Shown in pieces: positions 45,589 to 53,893 of a stretch of 63,915 nt of DNA. This DNA comes from Methanomassiliicoccales archaeon. GTDB taxonomy: Archaea; Thermoplasmatota; Thermoplasmata; Methanomassiliicoccales; UBA472. The stretch spans positions 1-63,915 of the forward strand of contig DATKZX010000001.1 of the NCBI GenBank assembly GCA_035527755.1, written 5' to 3'. The notes under the pieces are model-generated. The model had not been told where the DNA came from and ran no database searches. It saw only the letters and a list, made by a program, of their open reading frames with translations. Each line of letters begins with the position of its first letter. Positions within the stretch are counted from its first letter, which is position 1. The translations under genes and the position numbers were made by a program.

Positions 45589-46133
45589 AGGGCGGCCTCG
45601 ATCACGTCGGAGTATATCGGTCCGGAGGGCGTCAGCACGCTCTTCTTCAGTTTTATCCTGTCCACGGTGAAGGAACCGAACTCCTTGCCCTGGTGGTCCT
45701 GCAGAAATCCTAAAAGGTCCGGCTTGTGGCCTTCACGCACCCTTGCCAATGTAAGATGGGGAGAGAAGGCCCGCTTCTCCCGGGGGAAGCCGAGCGTTCC
45801 ACATCCCTCGTCCAATGAAGATGCCAGCTTGACCAGCGGTTCCGCCCCCTGCATCCCCGCCCAGATGACCCGGGGGCTGCGTGCGTTCGGGAACACCCCG
45901 GTGCCGACCAGACCTATATGGAACGGTGGAGCGTCGGCGACCGCCTGACGCATGACCGCCTCGATCTCAGGCACGATCCTCTCATCCGTATCCCCCAGGA
46001 ACTTCAGCGTGATGTGGACGATGTCGGGCGAGACCGGTTTCAGCGGCCTGCCGTATCCCCTCAGTTCTTCTATCGCCTTTCGAAGCTCCTCGCCGCATCG
46101 GACGTCCACTGCTATGAACGCTCGAAAGCTCAT
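45585..46133 (-). CDS. thpR: RNA 2',3'-cyclic phosphodiesterase (ThpR/LigT family)
   Basis: A 182-residue 2H phosphoesterase with two HxT(L) motifs: H40-T42 (VHITLKFLG) and H126-T128 (SPHLTLARV). These enzymes open 2',3'-cyclic phosphates and in archaea are linked with RNA end and tRNA-splicing chemistry. It overlaps the next gene upstream by 4 bases (co-translated) and the biotin carboxylase tail to tail. Confidence 0.93.
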   Translation of the reverse strand: MSFRAFIAVDVRCGEELRKAIEELRGYGRPLKPVSPDIVHITLKFLGDTDERIVPEIEAVMRQAVADAPPFHIGLVGTGVFPNARSPRVIWAGMQGAEPLVKLASSLDEGCGTLGFPREKRAFSPHLTLARVREGHKPDLLGFLQDHQGKEFGSFTVDRIKLKKSVLTPSGPIYSDVIEAAL

Positions 46134-46699
46134 TCCTCACCCAGGGTCACATGGCATTCCTGGAGCACTTTCTGCGACGCCTCCAGTTCCAGGATGTCGA
46201 TCGTTGGTCTCACCCCGGGAATGATGTAGGGATGCACCTCGGTGAATCCCAGCGTTCCGTAGGCGGAGTACATGCGGTCCTTGAGGTTGGCGTAGAGCTC
46301 GTTCCCCTTGCCATTGCCGCAGGTGAACACGATGATGGCCTTCTTGGTGCCTTTGATCTTGGACGTGTATATCCCCGGTCCGCTGCCGAAGTTCAGCATG
46401 GCGTACATGCGGTCGAGGAACGCTTTCGTCGGGGCGGTCTCGGCTCCGAAATACACCGGGGAGCCGATGACCAATGCCTCGGCGCGCTGTATCTTGTGGT
46501 AGAGCATGGTCATGTCATCCTTGATGGCACAGCCCTCGTTCTTCTTGCAATAGAAGCAACTGATGCAGTCCTTGATCTTCAGATCGCCCAGGTCGAAGTA
46601 ATCCAGGTCGACGTCCTTGTGTTCCTTGGTCAGTTCCTTCAGGAACTTCGCGGTGTTCCCATCCTTGCGCGGACTGCCGTTCAAAGCCAATATCCTCAT
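46130..46699 (-). CDS. Iron-sulfur flavoprotein (NADPH-dependent FMN reductase family)
   Basis: A 189-residue flavodoxin-like protein. The FMN phosphate loop is ALNGSPRKDGNTAKFL, and the compact cysteine motif C45-C48-C51-C57 (CISCFYCKKNEGC) is the Isf-type [4Fe-4S] site. Isf proteins reduce O2, H2O2 or quinone-like acceptors using ferredoxin. It is co-translated with the phosphodiesterase gene, but no functional link is evident. Confidence 0.88.
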   Translation of the reverse strand: MRILALNGSPRKDGNTAKFLKELTKEHKDVDLDYFDLGDLKIKDCISCFYCKKNEGCAIKDDMTMLYHKIQRAEALVIGSPVYFGAETAPTKAFLDRMYAMLNFGSGPGIYTSKIKGTKKAIIVFTCGNGKGNELYANLKDRMYSAYGTLGFTEVHPYIIPGVRPTIDILELEASQKVLQECHVTLGEE

Positions 46700-47021
46700 C
46701 TTGTCTCACCTGGTGAACCACAGAGAAACTACGAAAATAAATAGATTGGCCAGTGCCAGTCTGGGATGGCTGGTTTGGGGAAGGTGTGAAAAGCTCGCCG
46801 TTCTCGATGAGGATTTTCATCTGGTCGGGTCATCGTGCTCGGTTGGCTTACGAACTATCGACCATATGCATTAAATAATTCACCTATTATGCAATCAAAT
46901 GCGTCAAAGACGCAAGCCATCTAGGGTCCATGAAGATCGTCATCGTCTGCAAAACATATATAAAAAAATGTTGAGGAGAATGACCCGATCAGTAGACACC
47001 TAGGACCCTGGGGGATCATTG
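46700..47021 (+). promoter_or_regulatory. Promoter region of the hydrogenase operon
   Basis: This 320-base gap holds no convincing gene. A TATA box ATATATAAAAAAA lies at 46956-46968, so transcription should start near 46990. Upstream at 46900-46914 is an inverted repeat TGCGTC-aaa-GACGCA, about 45 bases before the TATA box, a plausible activator or repressor site. Just before the first gene GAGGAG (46973-46978) precedes ATG 46980, which opens a seven-codon frame ending at 47003. Confidence 0.5.
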
Positions 47022-48227
47022 ATGAACGATAAATGCCTCGCCGCCGTGAAAATTGACCAGGACCTATGCAGCCGATGCGGGGTGTGTTACTCCATCTGTC
47101 CGTTCGATGCCATCGACCGTCAGCCCGATGGCGGCCAGGTGAGCATCGACATTCAGAAGTGCCAGGTCTGCGGGATATGCTACAGCGCCTGTCCGGTGAC
47201 GGCCATCGAGATGGCGTACTACGATTACGAGGGTCTGCTGGACCTTGCCCGCACCACGAACGCTAACGCGGAAACGCTGGTCATGATGTGCAGGGGCAAC
47301 TCACCTAGCAGCGGTGAGGTGGAGGACATACTTGCCAGCCACGGACTTAGCGCCGAGGACCATATCTCCATGCGCATCCCCTGCGCCGGACGGGTGCCTA
47401 CCGACTTCGTCTTCAACGCCCTGCGATCGGGCATAAAGCACATCGTCTCCATCCAATGCCAGGACGGGTTCTGCCGCATGAAGGAGGGGACCATGATCGA
47501 GACCAGGCGCATGCTTCTCGGCATGGCGGTCCTGCGACAGCTCGGTTATCCGGAGGATTCGCTCAAGGTGGTGAAGTATTCCCGGAAGGCCGTCTGGATC
47601 AGCAAGGATTGCGTCGGATGCGGCAAATGCGTCTTCATCTGCCCCTACGACGCCATCACAGCGGAACCGTTCTCCTCGCCCACCGTGGACGTCGAGAAAT
47701 GCGTGGGCTGCGGGGCGTGTCAGATGGTCTGTCCGCAGCACGCCATCCAGGTAAAGGGATACGAGTTCGAGACCGTGCTCGCCGCCTACGGTGAGACGGC
47801 GGTAAAACTGAAGGCCCGAAGCGATCGGCCAACCTTACTGGTCTTCAGCTGCCAATGGTCGGAGTTCTCCGCTCTGGACAACCCTGAGATGCTGCTCAAG
47901 GGCAAGAACGCCTTGATCCTGGAGGTCCCCTGCTTCAAGGGCATGGACCCGGTGCACGTGATCAACGCCTTTCAACAGGGGTTCGATGGGGTCATGGCCG
48001 TGGTATGTTCGGCCGATGATTGCAAGCTAAAGAACGGAAGGGACACCGCGGAAAGGCAGCTGGATGTTCTACAAGTGGCCCTGAAGAAGCTAGGATTGCT
48101 CGATCGGTTCGAGATCCACGAACTGTCACCGAGATGCGAGGGCGAGTTCACCGTGAAGTTCGAGGCGTTCTGCCAGAAGATCGCCGCGATGACGCCAGCC
48201 GCTGGGTCCCCGAAGGAGGTCCAGTGA
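47022..48227 (+). CDS. Hydrogenase-associated iron-sulfur protein with tandem ferredoxin-MvhD modules
   Basis: A 401-residue electron-transfer subunit with a duplicated layout: 2[4Fe-4S] ferredoxin domain (C16, C19, C22, C26; C47, C50, C53, C57), MvhD-like domain (C90, C121, C146, C151), second ferredoxin domain (C197-C207; C227-C237) and second MvhD-like domain (C277, C304, C329, C334). The MvhD cysteines keep the same order in both copies. MvhD normally links F420-nonreducing hydrogenase to HdrA; here no HdrA is present. It opens the hydrogenase operon, and its stop overlaps the next start (TGATG). GGGGATC before ATG 47022 sets the start. Confidence 0.88.
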   Translation: MNDKCLAAVKIDQDLCSRCGVCYSICPFDAIDRQPDGGQVSIDIQKCQVCGICYSACPVTAIEMAYYDYEGLLDLARTTNANAETLVMMCRGNSPSSGEVEDILASHGLSAEDHISMRIPCAGRVPTDFVFNALRSGIKHIVSIQCQDGFCRMKEGTMIETRRMLLGMAVLRQLGYPEDSLKVVKYSRKAVWISKDCVGCGKCVFICPYDAITAEPFSSPTVDVEKCVGCGACQMVCPQHAIQVKGYEFETVLAAYGETAVKLKARSDRPTLLVFSCQWSEFSALDNPEMLLKGKNALILEVPCFKGMDPVHVINAFQQGFDGVMAVVCSADDCKLKNGRDTAERQLDVLQVALKKLGLLDRFEIHELSPRCEGEFTVKFEAFCQKIAAMTPAAGSPKEVQ

Positions 48228-49066
48228 TGTACCGGATAGTGTCCAAGGAACGGCTGGCGCACAAGCAGACGCTGTTCGAGGTCGAGGCCCCGGAAATTGC
48301 GGCAAAAGCTCAGCCAGGGCAGTTCCTGATCGTCATCCCGACCGAGGGAGGCGAGAGGGTGCCCCTCACCATCTGTGATTATGAGGCGGACAAGGGGACG
48401 GTGTCCTTCGCCTTCCATGAGGTGGGCAAGACCACCAAGGAGCTGGGGACGTTCGAGAAGGGCGACCGCCTCTTCAACGTCACCGGACCGCTGGGCAATC
48501 CATCCCAGATCGGAAAATATGGGCGCGTGCTGTGCGTGGGCGGAGGCATAATGATCGCTCCGGTCCTGCTGCAGGCCAAGGCCATGAAGGCGGCCGGGAA
48601 CCACGTGACGACCGTGCTGGGCTCCCGCAGCGAGGAGTTCCTGTTCATGAGGGAGAAGGCCGCGTCATTAAGCGACGAGGTCCACCTGGCCACGGACGAT
48701 GGCTCGGTGGGCGAGAAGGGATTGGAGTTCCTGACGGACCTGCTGAAGAAGGAGAGGTTCGACCGCTGCGTGGTCATGGGACCGGTCGTAATGATGAAGA
48801 TGGTGAGCGAGATCACCAGACCGTTCAATCTACCGACCATAGTGTCCTTGACCCCCATCATGATAGACGGCATGGGCATGTGCGGCGTCTGCCGGGTGAC
48901 GGTGGGCGGGAACATGCTGTTCGGCTGCGTGGACGGCCCGGAGTTCGACGGACACCTGACGAACTTCGACGAGCTCATCAAACGCCAGCGCACCATGCTC
49001 CCGGAGGAGCGATTGAGCTCCATCCTCTGGGAAAACAAAGGGAGGTGCAAGTGTGGAAGGAACTGA
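48227..49066 (+). CDS. NfnA/SudB-like FAD/NAD(P)-binding reductase subunit
   Basis: A 279-residue ferredoxin:NADP reductase-like protein: FAD part with QPGQFLIVIPTEGGERVPLT, nucleotide-binding VLCVGGGIMIAPVLL, and a C-terminal [2Fe-2S] site with C219, C222 and C234 (GMCGVCRV, LFGCVDGPEF). This is the pattern of sulfide dehydrogenase subunit B and of NfnA, the partner of NfnB. Start ATG 48227 overlaps the previous stop. It should exchange electrons between NAD(P)H and the hydrogenase/NfnB parts. Confidence 0.9.
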   Translation: MYRIVSKERLAHKQTLFEVEAPEIAAKAQPGQFLIVIPTEGGERVPLTICDYEADKGTVSFAFHEVGKTTKELGTFEKGDRLFNVTGPLGNPSQIGKYGRVLCVGGGIMIAPVLLQAKAMKAAGNHVTTVLGSRSEEFLFMREKAASLSDEVHLATDDGSVGEKGLEFLTDLLKKERFDRCVVMGPVVMMKMVSEITRPFNLPTIVSLTPIMIDGMGMCGVCRVTVGGNMLFGCVDGPEFDGHLTNFDELIKRQRTMLPEERLSSILWENKGRCKCGRN

Positions 49067-50498
49067 GGAGAAGACCGCATCCAACCCCATGAACGTGGAC
49101 GTGGAGATGCCCAGGCAGAGGCCCAAGGAACGGGTCAAGAACTTCAAGGAGGTCGCTCTGGGCTACACGGAAGAGATGGCGATCCAGGAGGCCCGGCGGT
49201 GCATGCAGTGCAAGAACCCCCCGTGCATAAAGGGCTGTCCGGTGGACGTACCGATCCCCAGTTTCATAGACTGCATCTTACAGGGCAAGTATGCCGAGGG
49301 CATAGCTGTCATCAAGACCAAGAACTCACTGCCGGCCGTTTGCGGGCGAGTATGCCCCCAGGAAGGGCAGTGTCAGATGAACTGCGTCCGGGGCAAGAAG
49401 GGCGACCCGGTCAACATCGGCCGATTGGAGCGGTTCCTGGCGGATTGGGAGCGGGAACATGGGGCCCAGATACCGGAGAGAACCCCTTCCACCGGCAAGA
49501 AGATAGCGGTGATCGGCGGAGGTCCAGCGGGATTGACGGCCGCTGCCGACCTGGTGAAAATGGGTCATGCGGTGACCCTGTTCGAAGCGCTGCACGTGGC
49601 CGGAGGCGTTCTCAGCTACGGCATACCGGAGTTCCGTTTGCCCAAGGACATCGTGCAGAAGGAGATCGAGTACGTCCAGAAGCTGGGCGTGGACCTTCGG
49701 CTGGGCAATCTCATCGGCCGGATCCACACCATACCCGAGCTTATGGAACAGGGCTACCATGCCATCTTCATCAGCAGCGGGGCAGGGCTGCCGCAGTGGA
49801 CCGGCTGCCCGGGCGAGAACCTGGGCGGCATCTACTCGGCCAACGAGTTCCTGATACGGGTCAATTTAATGAAAGCGTACAATTTCCCGGAGCAGGACAC
49901 GCCCATCCGCATAGGCAAGCACGTCGTGGTCATCGGCGGAGGGAACGTGGCCATGGACTGCGCCCGCATCTCGATGAGGTTGGGGGCCAAGGTCTGCTTG
50001 AACTACCGGCGCTCCCGGACGGAGCTGCCGGCCAGGCGCGAGGAGATCGAGAACGCCGAGGAGGAGGGGCTGATGTGCAACTTCCTCAACGCCCCCGCCG
50101 AGTTCTATGGTGACGAGAAGGGCTGGGTCAGGTCCATGAGGTGCACCTGCATGGAGCTGACCGAATCGGATGAAAAAGGACGACAGGGGGTCAAGCCCAT
50201 CGCCTGTTCCGATTTCGAGGTGGATGCCGACACCATCATCGTGGCCATCGGACAGACGCCCAATCCCATCATCCAGCGCACCACCGCCGGGTTGAAGACC
50301 GATCCCCGGAACGGGACCATCATCGTCGACGAGGACGGACGGACCAACCTGGACGGAGTGTTCGCCGGCGGAGACGTGGCCACCGGGGCGGCCACGGTCA
50401 TCAGCGCCATGGGGGCCGGAAAACGTGCCGCTAAGGCCATGCACGAGTATCTCATGAACGAAGGACCGAGGGGGGAGCGACCATCGACCGGAAACTGA
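49053..50498 (+). CDS. NfnB/SudA/GltD-like NADPH oxidoreductase subunit
   Basis: A 481-residue flavoprotein of the glutamate synthase small-chain type. The N-terminal cysteine clusters CMQCKNPPCIKGCP and VCGRVCPQEGQCQMNC bind two [4Fe-4S]; the FAD loop VIGGGPAGLTAAADL and NADPH loop VIGGGNVAMDCAR follow. Next to an NfnA-like gene and hydrogenase subunits it is more likely NfnB (electron-bifurcating FAD) or SudA than true glutamate synthase, since no large chain is near. It starts with GTG, overlapping the preceding gene by 14 bases. Confidence 0.9.
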   Translation: MEGTEEKTASNPMNVDVEMPRQRPKERVKNFKEVALGYTEEMAIQEARRCMQCKNPPCIKGCPVDVPIPSFIDCILQGKYAEGIAVIKTKNSLPAVCGRVCPQEGQCQMNCVRGKKGDPVNIGRLERFLADWEREHGAQIPERTPSTGKKIAVIGGGPAGLTAAADLVKMGHAVTLFEALHVAGGVLSYGIPEFRLPKDIVQKEIEYVQKLGVDLRLGNLIGRIHTIPELMEQGYHAIFISSGAGLPQWTGCPGENLGGIYSANEFLIRVNLMKAYNFPEQDTPIRIGKHVVVIGGGNVAMDCARISMRLGAKVCLNYRRSRTELPARREEIENAEEEGLMCNFLNAPAEFYGDEKGWVRSMRCTCMELTESDEKGRQGVKPIACSDFEVDADTIIVAIGQTPNPIIQRTTAGLKTDPRNGTIIVDEDGRTNLDGVFAGGDVATGAATVISAMGAGKRAAKAMHEYLMNEGPRGERPSTGN

Positions 50499-51460
50499 GG
50501 ATCGCTTTCTACTGGGCCGCCAGCTGCGGCGGCTGCGAGATCGCCGTTCTGGACGTGAACGAGAAGATACTCGATCTTGTGGAGCACGCGGACATCGTCT
50601 TCTGGCCGGTGGCCATGGACATCAAGTATGACGACGTCGAGGCGATGCCTGACGGCCACATCGACGTCACCTTCTTCAACGGCTCGATCCGCAACAGCGA
50701 ACAGGAGCATATGGCCAAGCTCCTCCGCGCCAAATCCCGGACCCTGATCGCCTTCGGTTCATGCGCCAACGAGGGTTCCATACCCGGGCTGGCGAACCTG
50801 AGTGACGCTGACAGCATACTGAAGCTCGTCTACCAGGACCTGGGAGAGGGAACGAAGGACAAGGTCATTCCCAGACCGGAATCGAAGGTGAAGGAAGGGG
50901 TACTGAGCATACCGACCTTCTATGACACCGTCAGAACGTTGGCTCAGACCGTGGAGGTAGATTATTACCTACCTGGCTGCCCGCCGCCGGTCTCCCTGAT
51001 AAACAAAGCATTGGAAGCTATCGTGAAGGGCGAGCTGCCCCCCAAAGGTTCCGTCCTGGCGCCATTGCCGGCGGTGTGCGATGAATGCCCGCGCAAGCGG
51101 GAGAACAAGAAGATCACCACCATCCACCGCGTGCACGAGGTGGTCCCGGACCCGGAGCGCTGCCTGATGGAGCAGGGGATCATCTGCATGGGGATGGCCA
51201 CCCGCAGCGGATGCGGAGCGCAATGCCTCAAGGTGAACATGCCCTGCACCGGCTGCGGCGGGGCTACACCCAACCAATCGGACATGGGCACGGGAATGAT
51301 CACGGCCCTGGCCTCCATATTGAACCTGGACAAGGAACCGGGGTCCTACACCGAAGAGGAAGTGGTGGACCTCATATCGCAGATCAAGGACCCGGTGGGC
51401 ATCTTCTACATGTACAGCCTGCCGTCGTCCATCCTGCAAAGAAAGGTGATGAAGAAATGA
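50483..51460 (+). CDS. [NiFe]-hydrogenase small subunit, group 3 (MvhG-like), with non-canonical start
   Basis: About 325 residues. The reading frame clearly includes IAFYWAASCGGCEIAVLD from 50501, the proximal-cluster motif (C15, C18), yet between the upstream in-frame stop at 50432 and 50555 there is no ATG, GTG or TTG. The best start is ATC at 50483, five bases after GGGGGAG. A start at the GTG 50555 would delete the cluster ligands. C-terminal cysteines (CDECP, GCGAQC, CTGCGG) bind further clusters. It overlaps the NfnB-like gene and the large subunit gene. Confidence 0.88.
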   Translation: MDRKLRIAFYWAASCGGCEIAVLDVNEKILDLVEHADIVFWPVAMDIKYDDVEAMPDGHIDVTFFNGSIRNSEQEHMAKLLRAKSRTLIAFGSCANEGSIPGLANLSDADSILKLVYQDLGEGTKDKVIPRPESKVKEGVLSIPTFYDTVRTLAQTVEVDYYLPGCPPPVSLINKALEAIVKGELPPKGSVLAPLPAVCDECPRKRENKKITTIHRVHEVVPDPERCLMEQGIICMGMATRSGCGAQCLKVNMPCTGCGGATPNQSDMGTGMITALASILNLDKEPGSYTEEEVVDLISQIKDPVGIFYMYSLPSSILQRKVMKK

Positions 51461-52908
51461 AGGAGATCAAGATCGACCCTATCACCAGACTGGAAGGGCA
51501 CGGCAGCGTGTCCATCTTCCTCAATGACCAAGGCGAGGTGGAGAACGCCTACCTCAAGGTCCCTGAGCTGAGAGGCTTCGAGGCCTTCTGCGTCGGACGC
51601 CCGGCCGAACTTATGCCCATCCTCACCACCCGTATCTGCGGGGTATGCCCGGTGGCCCATCATTACGCTTCGGTGAAGGCCTTGGACGCGGCCTTCCAGG
51701 TCGAACCCCCTTCAGCGGCGAAGAAGCTGCGGGAGCTGCAGTACATGGGCTATATCTCCTATGACCACACCCTGCACTTCTATTATCTGGGGGGACCGGA
51801 CTTCATCGTGGGTCCGGACGCCCCGCCGGAGAAGCGGAACATCCTGGGCGTCATCGAGAAAGCGGGTCTGGACGTGGCGAAGGAGGTTATCAAGCACCGC
51901 GCCTACGGGCAAAAGATAACCGAGATCATCGGGGGCAAGGCCACCCATCCGGTCAGCGGATTGCCGGGCGGAGTGAGCAAGCCTCTCGGCGAGGAGGACC
52001 GGGTCTCCATCCTGGAGATGTCGAGATCTTTGGTCAAGTTCGCCCAGTTCTCCCTGCAGCTCTTCAACGACCTGGTGCTTGACAATTCCAAGTACCTGGA
52101 GATGATCAAGAGCGAGGCCTTCACCCAGAGGACCTATTATATGGGCATGGTGGACGCCAGGAACCGGGTCAACTTCTTTGACGGCGAGGTCCGAGTGGTC
52201 GATCCTTCGGGGAAGGAGTTCGTCAAGTTCAGGGCGGAGGACTATGCCCAGCACATCGAGGAAAGGTCGGAGGAATGGACATACTCCAAGTTCCCCTTCC
52301 TGAAGAAGATCGGCTGGAAGGGTTTCACCGACGGAGCTGGCAACGGTATCTACAGGGTAGGTCCCCTGGGGCGGCTCAACGCCGCGGACGGGATGGCCAC
52401 GCCTCTGGCCCAGGCGGAGTACGAGAGGATGTTCGGTATGCTGGGCAAGCCGGCCCACGGCACCCTGGTGTTCCATTGGGCGCGGTTGATCGAACTGCTC
52501 TACGCCGCCGAGCGCGCGGTGGAGCTGGCCAGCGATCCGGAGATAACCAGCACTGACGTTCGCAACATGCCAGGGAAGCCGGGCGAGGGCGTGGGCATCG
52601 TAGAGGCGGCCAGAGGGACGCTGTTCCACCATTACAAACTGGACCAGAACGCGCTGGTCAAGAACGTCAACATGATCGTGGCCACCACCAACAACTACCC
52701 CTCCATCTGCATGAGCATACGCGACGCCGCCAAAGGCCTGATCCATGAGGGAAAGGTCGACGAAGCGATACTGAACAAGGTGGAGATGGCCTTCCGGGCC
52801 TACGACCCATGCTTCGGCTGCGCCACCCACTTCGCGGTCGGTCAGATGCCCCTGGAAGTATTGGTCTATGATAAGAACGAAAATTTGCTTAGCAGGACGT
52901 CACGCTAG
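51457..52908 (+). CDS. [NiFe]-hydrogenase large subunit, group 3 (MvhA-like)
   Basis: A 483-residue catalytic subunit. L1 ligands are C61 and C64 (RICGVCPVAHH) and L2 ligands C452 and C455 (DPCFGCATH). The 25 residues after H458 are the C-terminal peptide removed by a maturation protease, whose gene follows. N-terminal IDPITRLEGHG and RGFEAFCVGRP place it near the Mvh-type soluble hydrogenases (group 3c/3b). Its ATG overlaps the small-subunit stop (ATGA). Confidence 0.95.
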   Translation: MKEIKIDPITRLEGHGSVSIFLNDQGEVENAYLKVPELRGFEAFCVGRPAELMPILTTRICGVCPVAHHYASVKALDAAFQVEPPSAAKKLRELQYMGYISYDHTLHFYYLGGPDFIVGPDAPPEKRNILGVIEKAGLDVAKEVIKHRAYGQKITEIIGGKATHPVSGLPGGVSKPLGEEDRVSILEMSRSLVKFAQFSLQLFNDLVLDNSKYLEMIKSEAFTQRTYYMGMVDARNRVNFFDGEVRVVDPSGKEFVKFRAEDYAQHIEERSEEWTYSKFPFLKKIGWKGFTDGAGNGIYRVGPLGRLNAADGMATPLAQAEYERMFGMLGKPAHGTLVFHWARLIELLYAAERAVELASDPEITSTDVRNMPGKPGEGVGIVEAARGTLFHHYKLDQNALVKNVNMIVATTNNYPSICMSIRDAAKGLIHEGKVDEAILNKVEMAFRAYDPCFGCATHFAVGQMPLEVLVYDKNENLLSRTSR

Positions 52909-52920
52909 GCGGATAGCCAA

Positions 52921-52929
52921 CCTTTTTTC
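52921..52929 (+). terminator. T-run after the hydrogenase large subunit gene
   Basis: CCTTTTTTCC lies 12 bases after the large-subunit stop and 16 before the protease ATG. It may cause partial termination, giving fewer transcripts for the protease than for the structural subunits, or simply overlap that gene's own promoter. Confidence 0.35.
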
Positions 52930-52944
52930 CTTGGTTCGCATATC

Positions 52945-53460
52945 ATGTTCAGGCGGTCGCACCAATTGAAAGAGCACACCCGGGAATTGGAAGATGAACT
53001 GCGGACCTGGCTGGGGGACGCGACCAGCGTCGTCGTGGCCGGAGTGGGGAACGCCATCCGCCTGGACGATTATATCGGGGTAAGAGTGGTGGAGGACCTG
53101 CACGGCAAGGTGTCGGAGAAGGTGCATCTCATCGAGTGCGAGACGGTACCGGAGAGCTTCGTGGACGAGATCATCGAGGTCTGTCCCTCCCACGTGCTGC
53201 TCGTCGACGCCGCCGTTCTGGGATTGAGACCGGGGACGGCCCACCTGTACGACGCCGAGGAAGTGATGAACGTCTCTACCATCTCCACGCACACTCTGCC
53301 GCTGAGGGTGTTCTGCGAGTATGTCGTGAAGCTGACGGGAGCGAGGATCGCCCTGCTGCTCATCGAACCGAAGGACACGGACTTCGGCGAGGGACTGACC
53401 CCTGAGATCGAAGCGGCCGCGTCCAGGGTAGAGGCCGCCCTTCAGGACCATCTGCCTTGA
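52945..53460 (+). CDS. Hydrogenase maturation protease (HycI/HyaD family)
   Basis: A 171-residue endopeptidase that trims the large subunit C-terminus after nickel insertion. Family motif VVVAGVGNAIRLDDYIGVRV supplies the first metal-binding residue region, and LLVDAAVLGLRPG plus STHTLPLRVF the others (including the conserved His). It sits 36 bases after the large subunit. A 40-residue N-terminal extension (RRSHQLKEHTRELEDELRTW) is longer than usual. Confidence 0.92.
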   Translation: MFRRSHQLKEHTRELEDELRTWLGDATSVVVAGVGNAIRLDDYIGVRVVEDLHGKVSEKVHLIECETVPESFVDEIIEVCPSHVLLVDAAVLGLRPGTAHLYDAEEVMNVSTISTHTLPLRVFCEYVVKLTGARIALLLIEPKDTDFGEGLTPEIEAAASRVEAALQDHLP

Positions 53461-53655
53461 GCCTGGTGTTCAACGGACCTTAAGGGGAACGGAACGTTGC
53501 CTCGGTGCGGTGAACGTTCGCATGATGGTATCCAAAGACCATAACGGAACAGATGCGGCCGTTCAGTTTCCTTCGGGACCTTTGTCCCTCGGAACAAAAA
53601 ATTTGAGAACCAAAGAGGAAAGTGGTTTTAATGGGGGTCGTGGACCACCCTTTCT

Positions 53656-53823
53656 TTACAAGGCCAAGGCGCTGCTGGGACACTCTTCTACGCAAGTGCC
53701 ACAGTCCGTGCACTTCGCAGCGTCGACGACAGCTATATCGTCGACGGAAATGGCCCCACTGGGGCAGGAATCCTCGCAAGCTCCGCAACCAACACACTCG
53801 TCCGCGTTAACCTTTACAACCAT
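53656..53823 (-). CDS. 2[4Fe-4S] ferredoxin
   Basis: A 55-residue clostridial-type ferredoxin with two full motifs, CVGCGACEDSCP and CTDCGTCVEECP. It starts at ATG 53823 (VVKVNADEC follows) and ends at the TAA at 53656. A T-run on the same strand about 50 bases downstream may terminate it. Lying next to the hydrogenase operon on the other strand, it is a good candidate for the low-potential partner of that complex. The 195 bases between it and the protease gene show nothing else. Confidence 0.93.
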   Translation of the reverse strand: MVVKVNADECVGCGACEDSCPSGAISVDDIAVVDAAKCTDCGTCVEECPSSALAL

Positions 53824-53893
53824 TGGTAAAGCACCTTTGGGAGGGTGGAAGAAAAGATATGGTATTTATGTTTTACCAAATCTGGACAGTTGG

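Noticed and set aside
46690-46820. A minus-strand frame starting MKILIENGELFTPSP, like the beginning of an amidohydrolase
   Set aside because: Similarity lasts only some 15 residues, then the frame runs into the flavoprotein gene in another frame. Too short to call a pseudogene.
49053-50498. True glutamate synthase small chain
   Set aside because: No large chain is present, and the gene is locked between an NfnA-like gene and hydrogenase subunits with overlapping ends.
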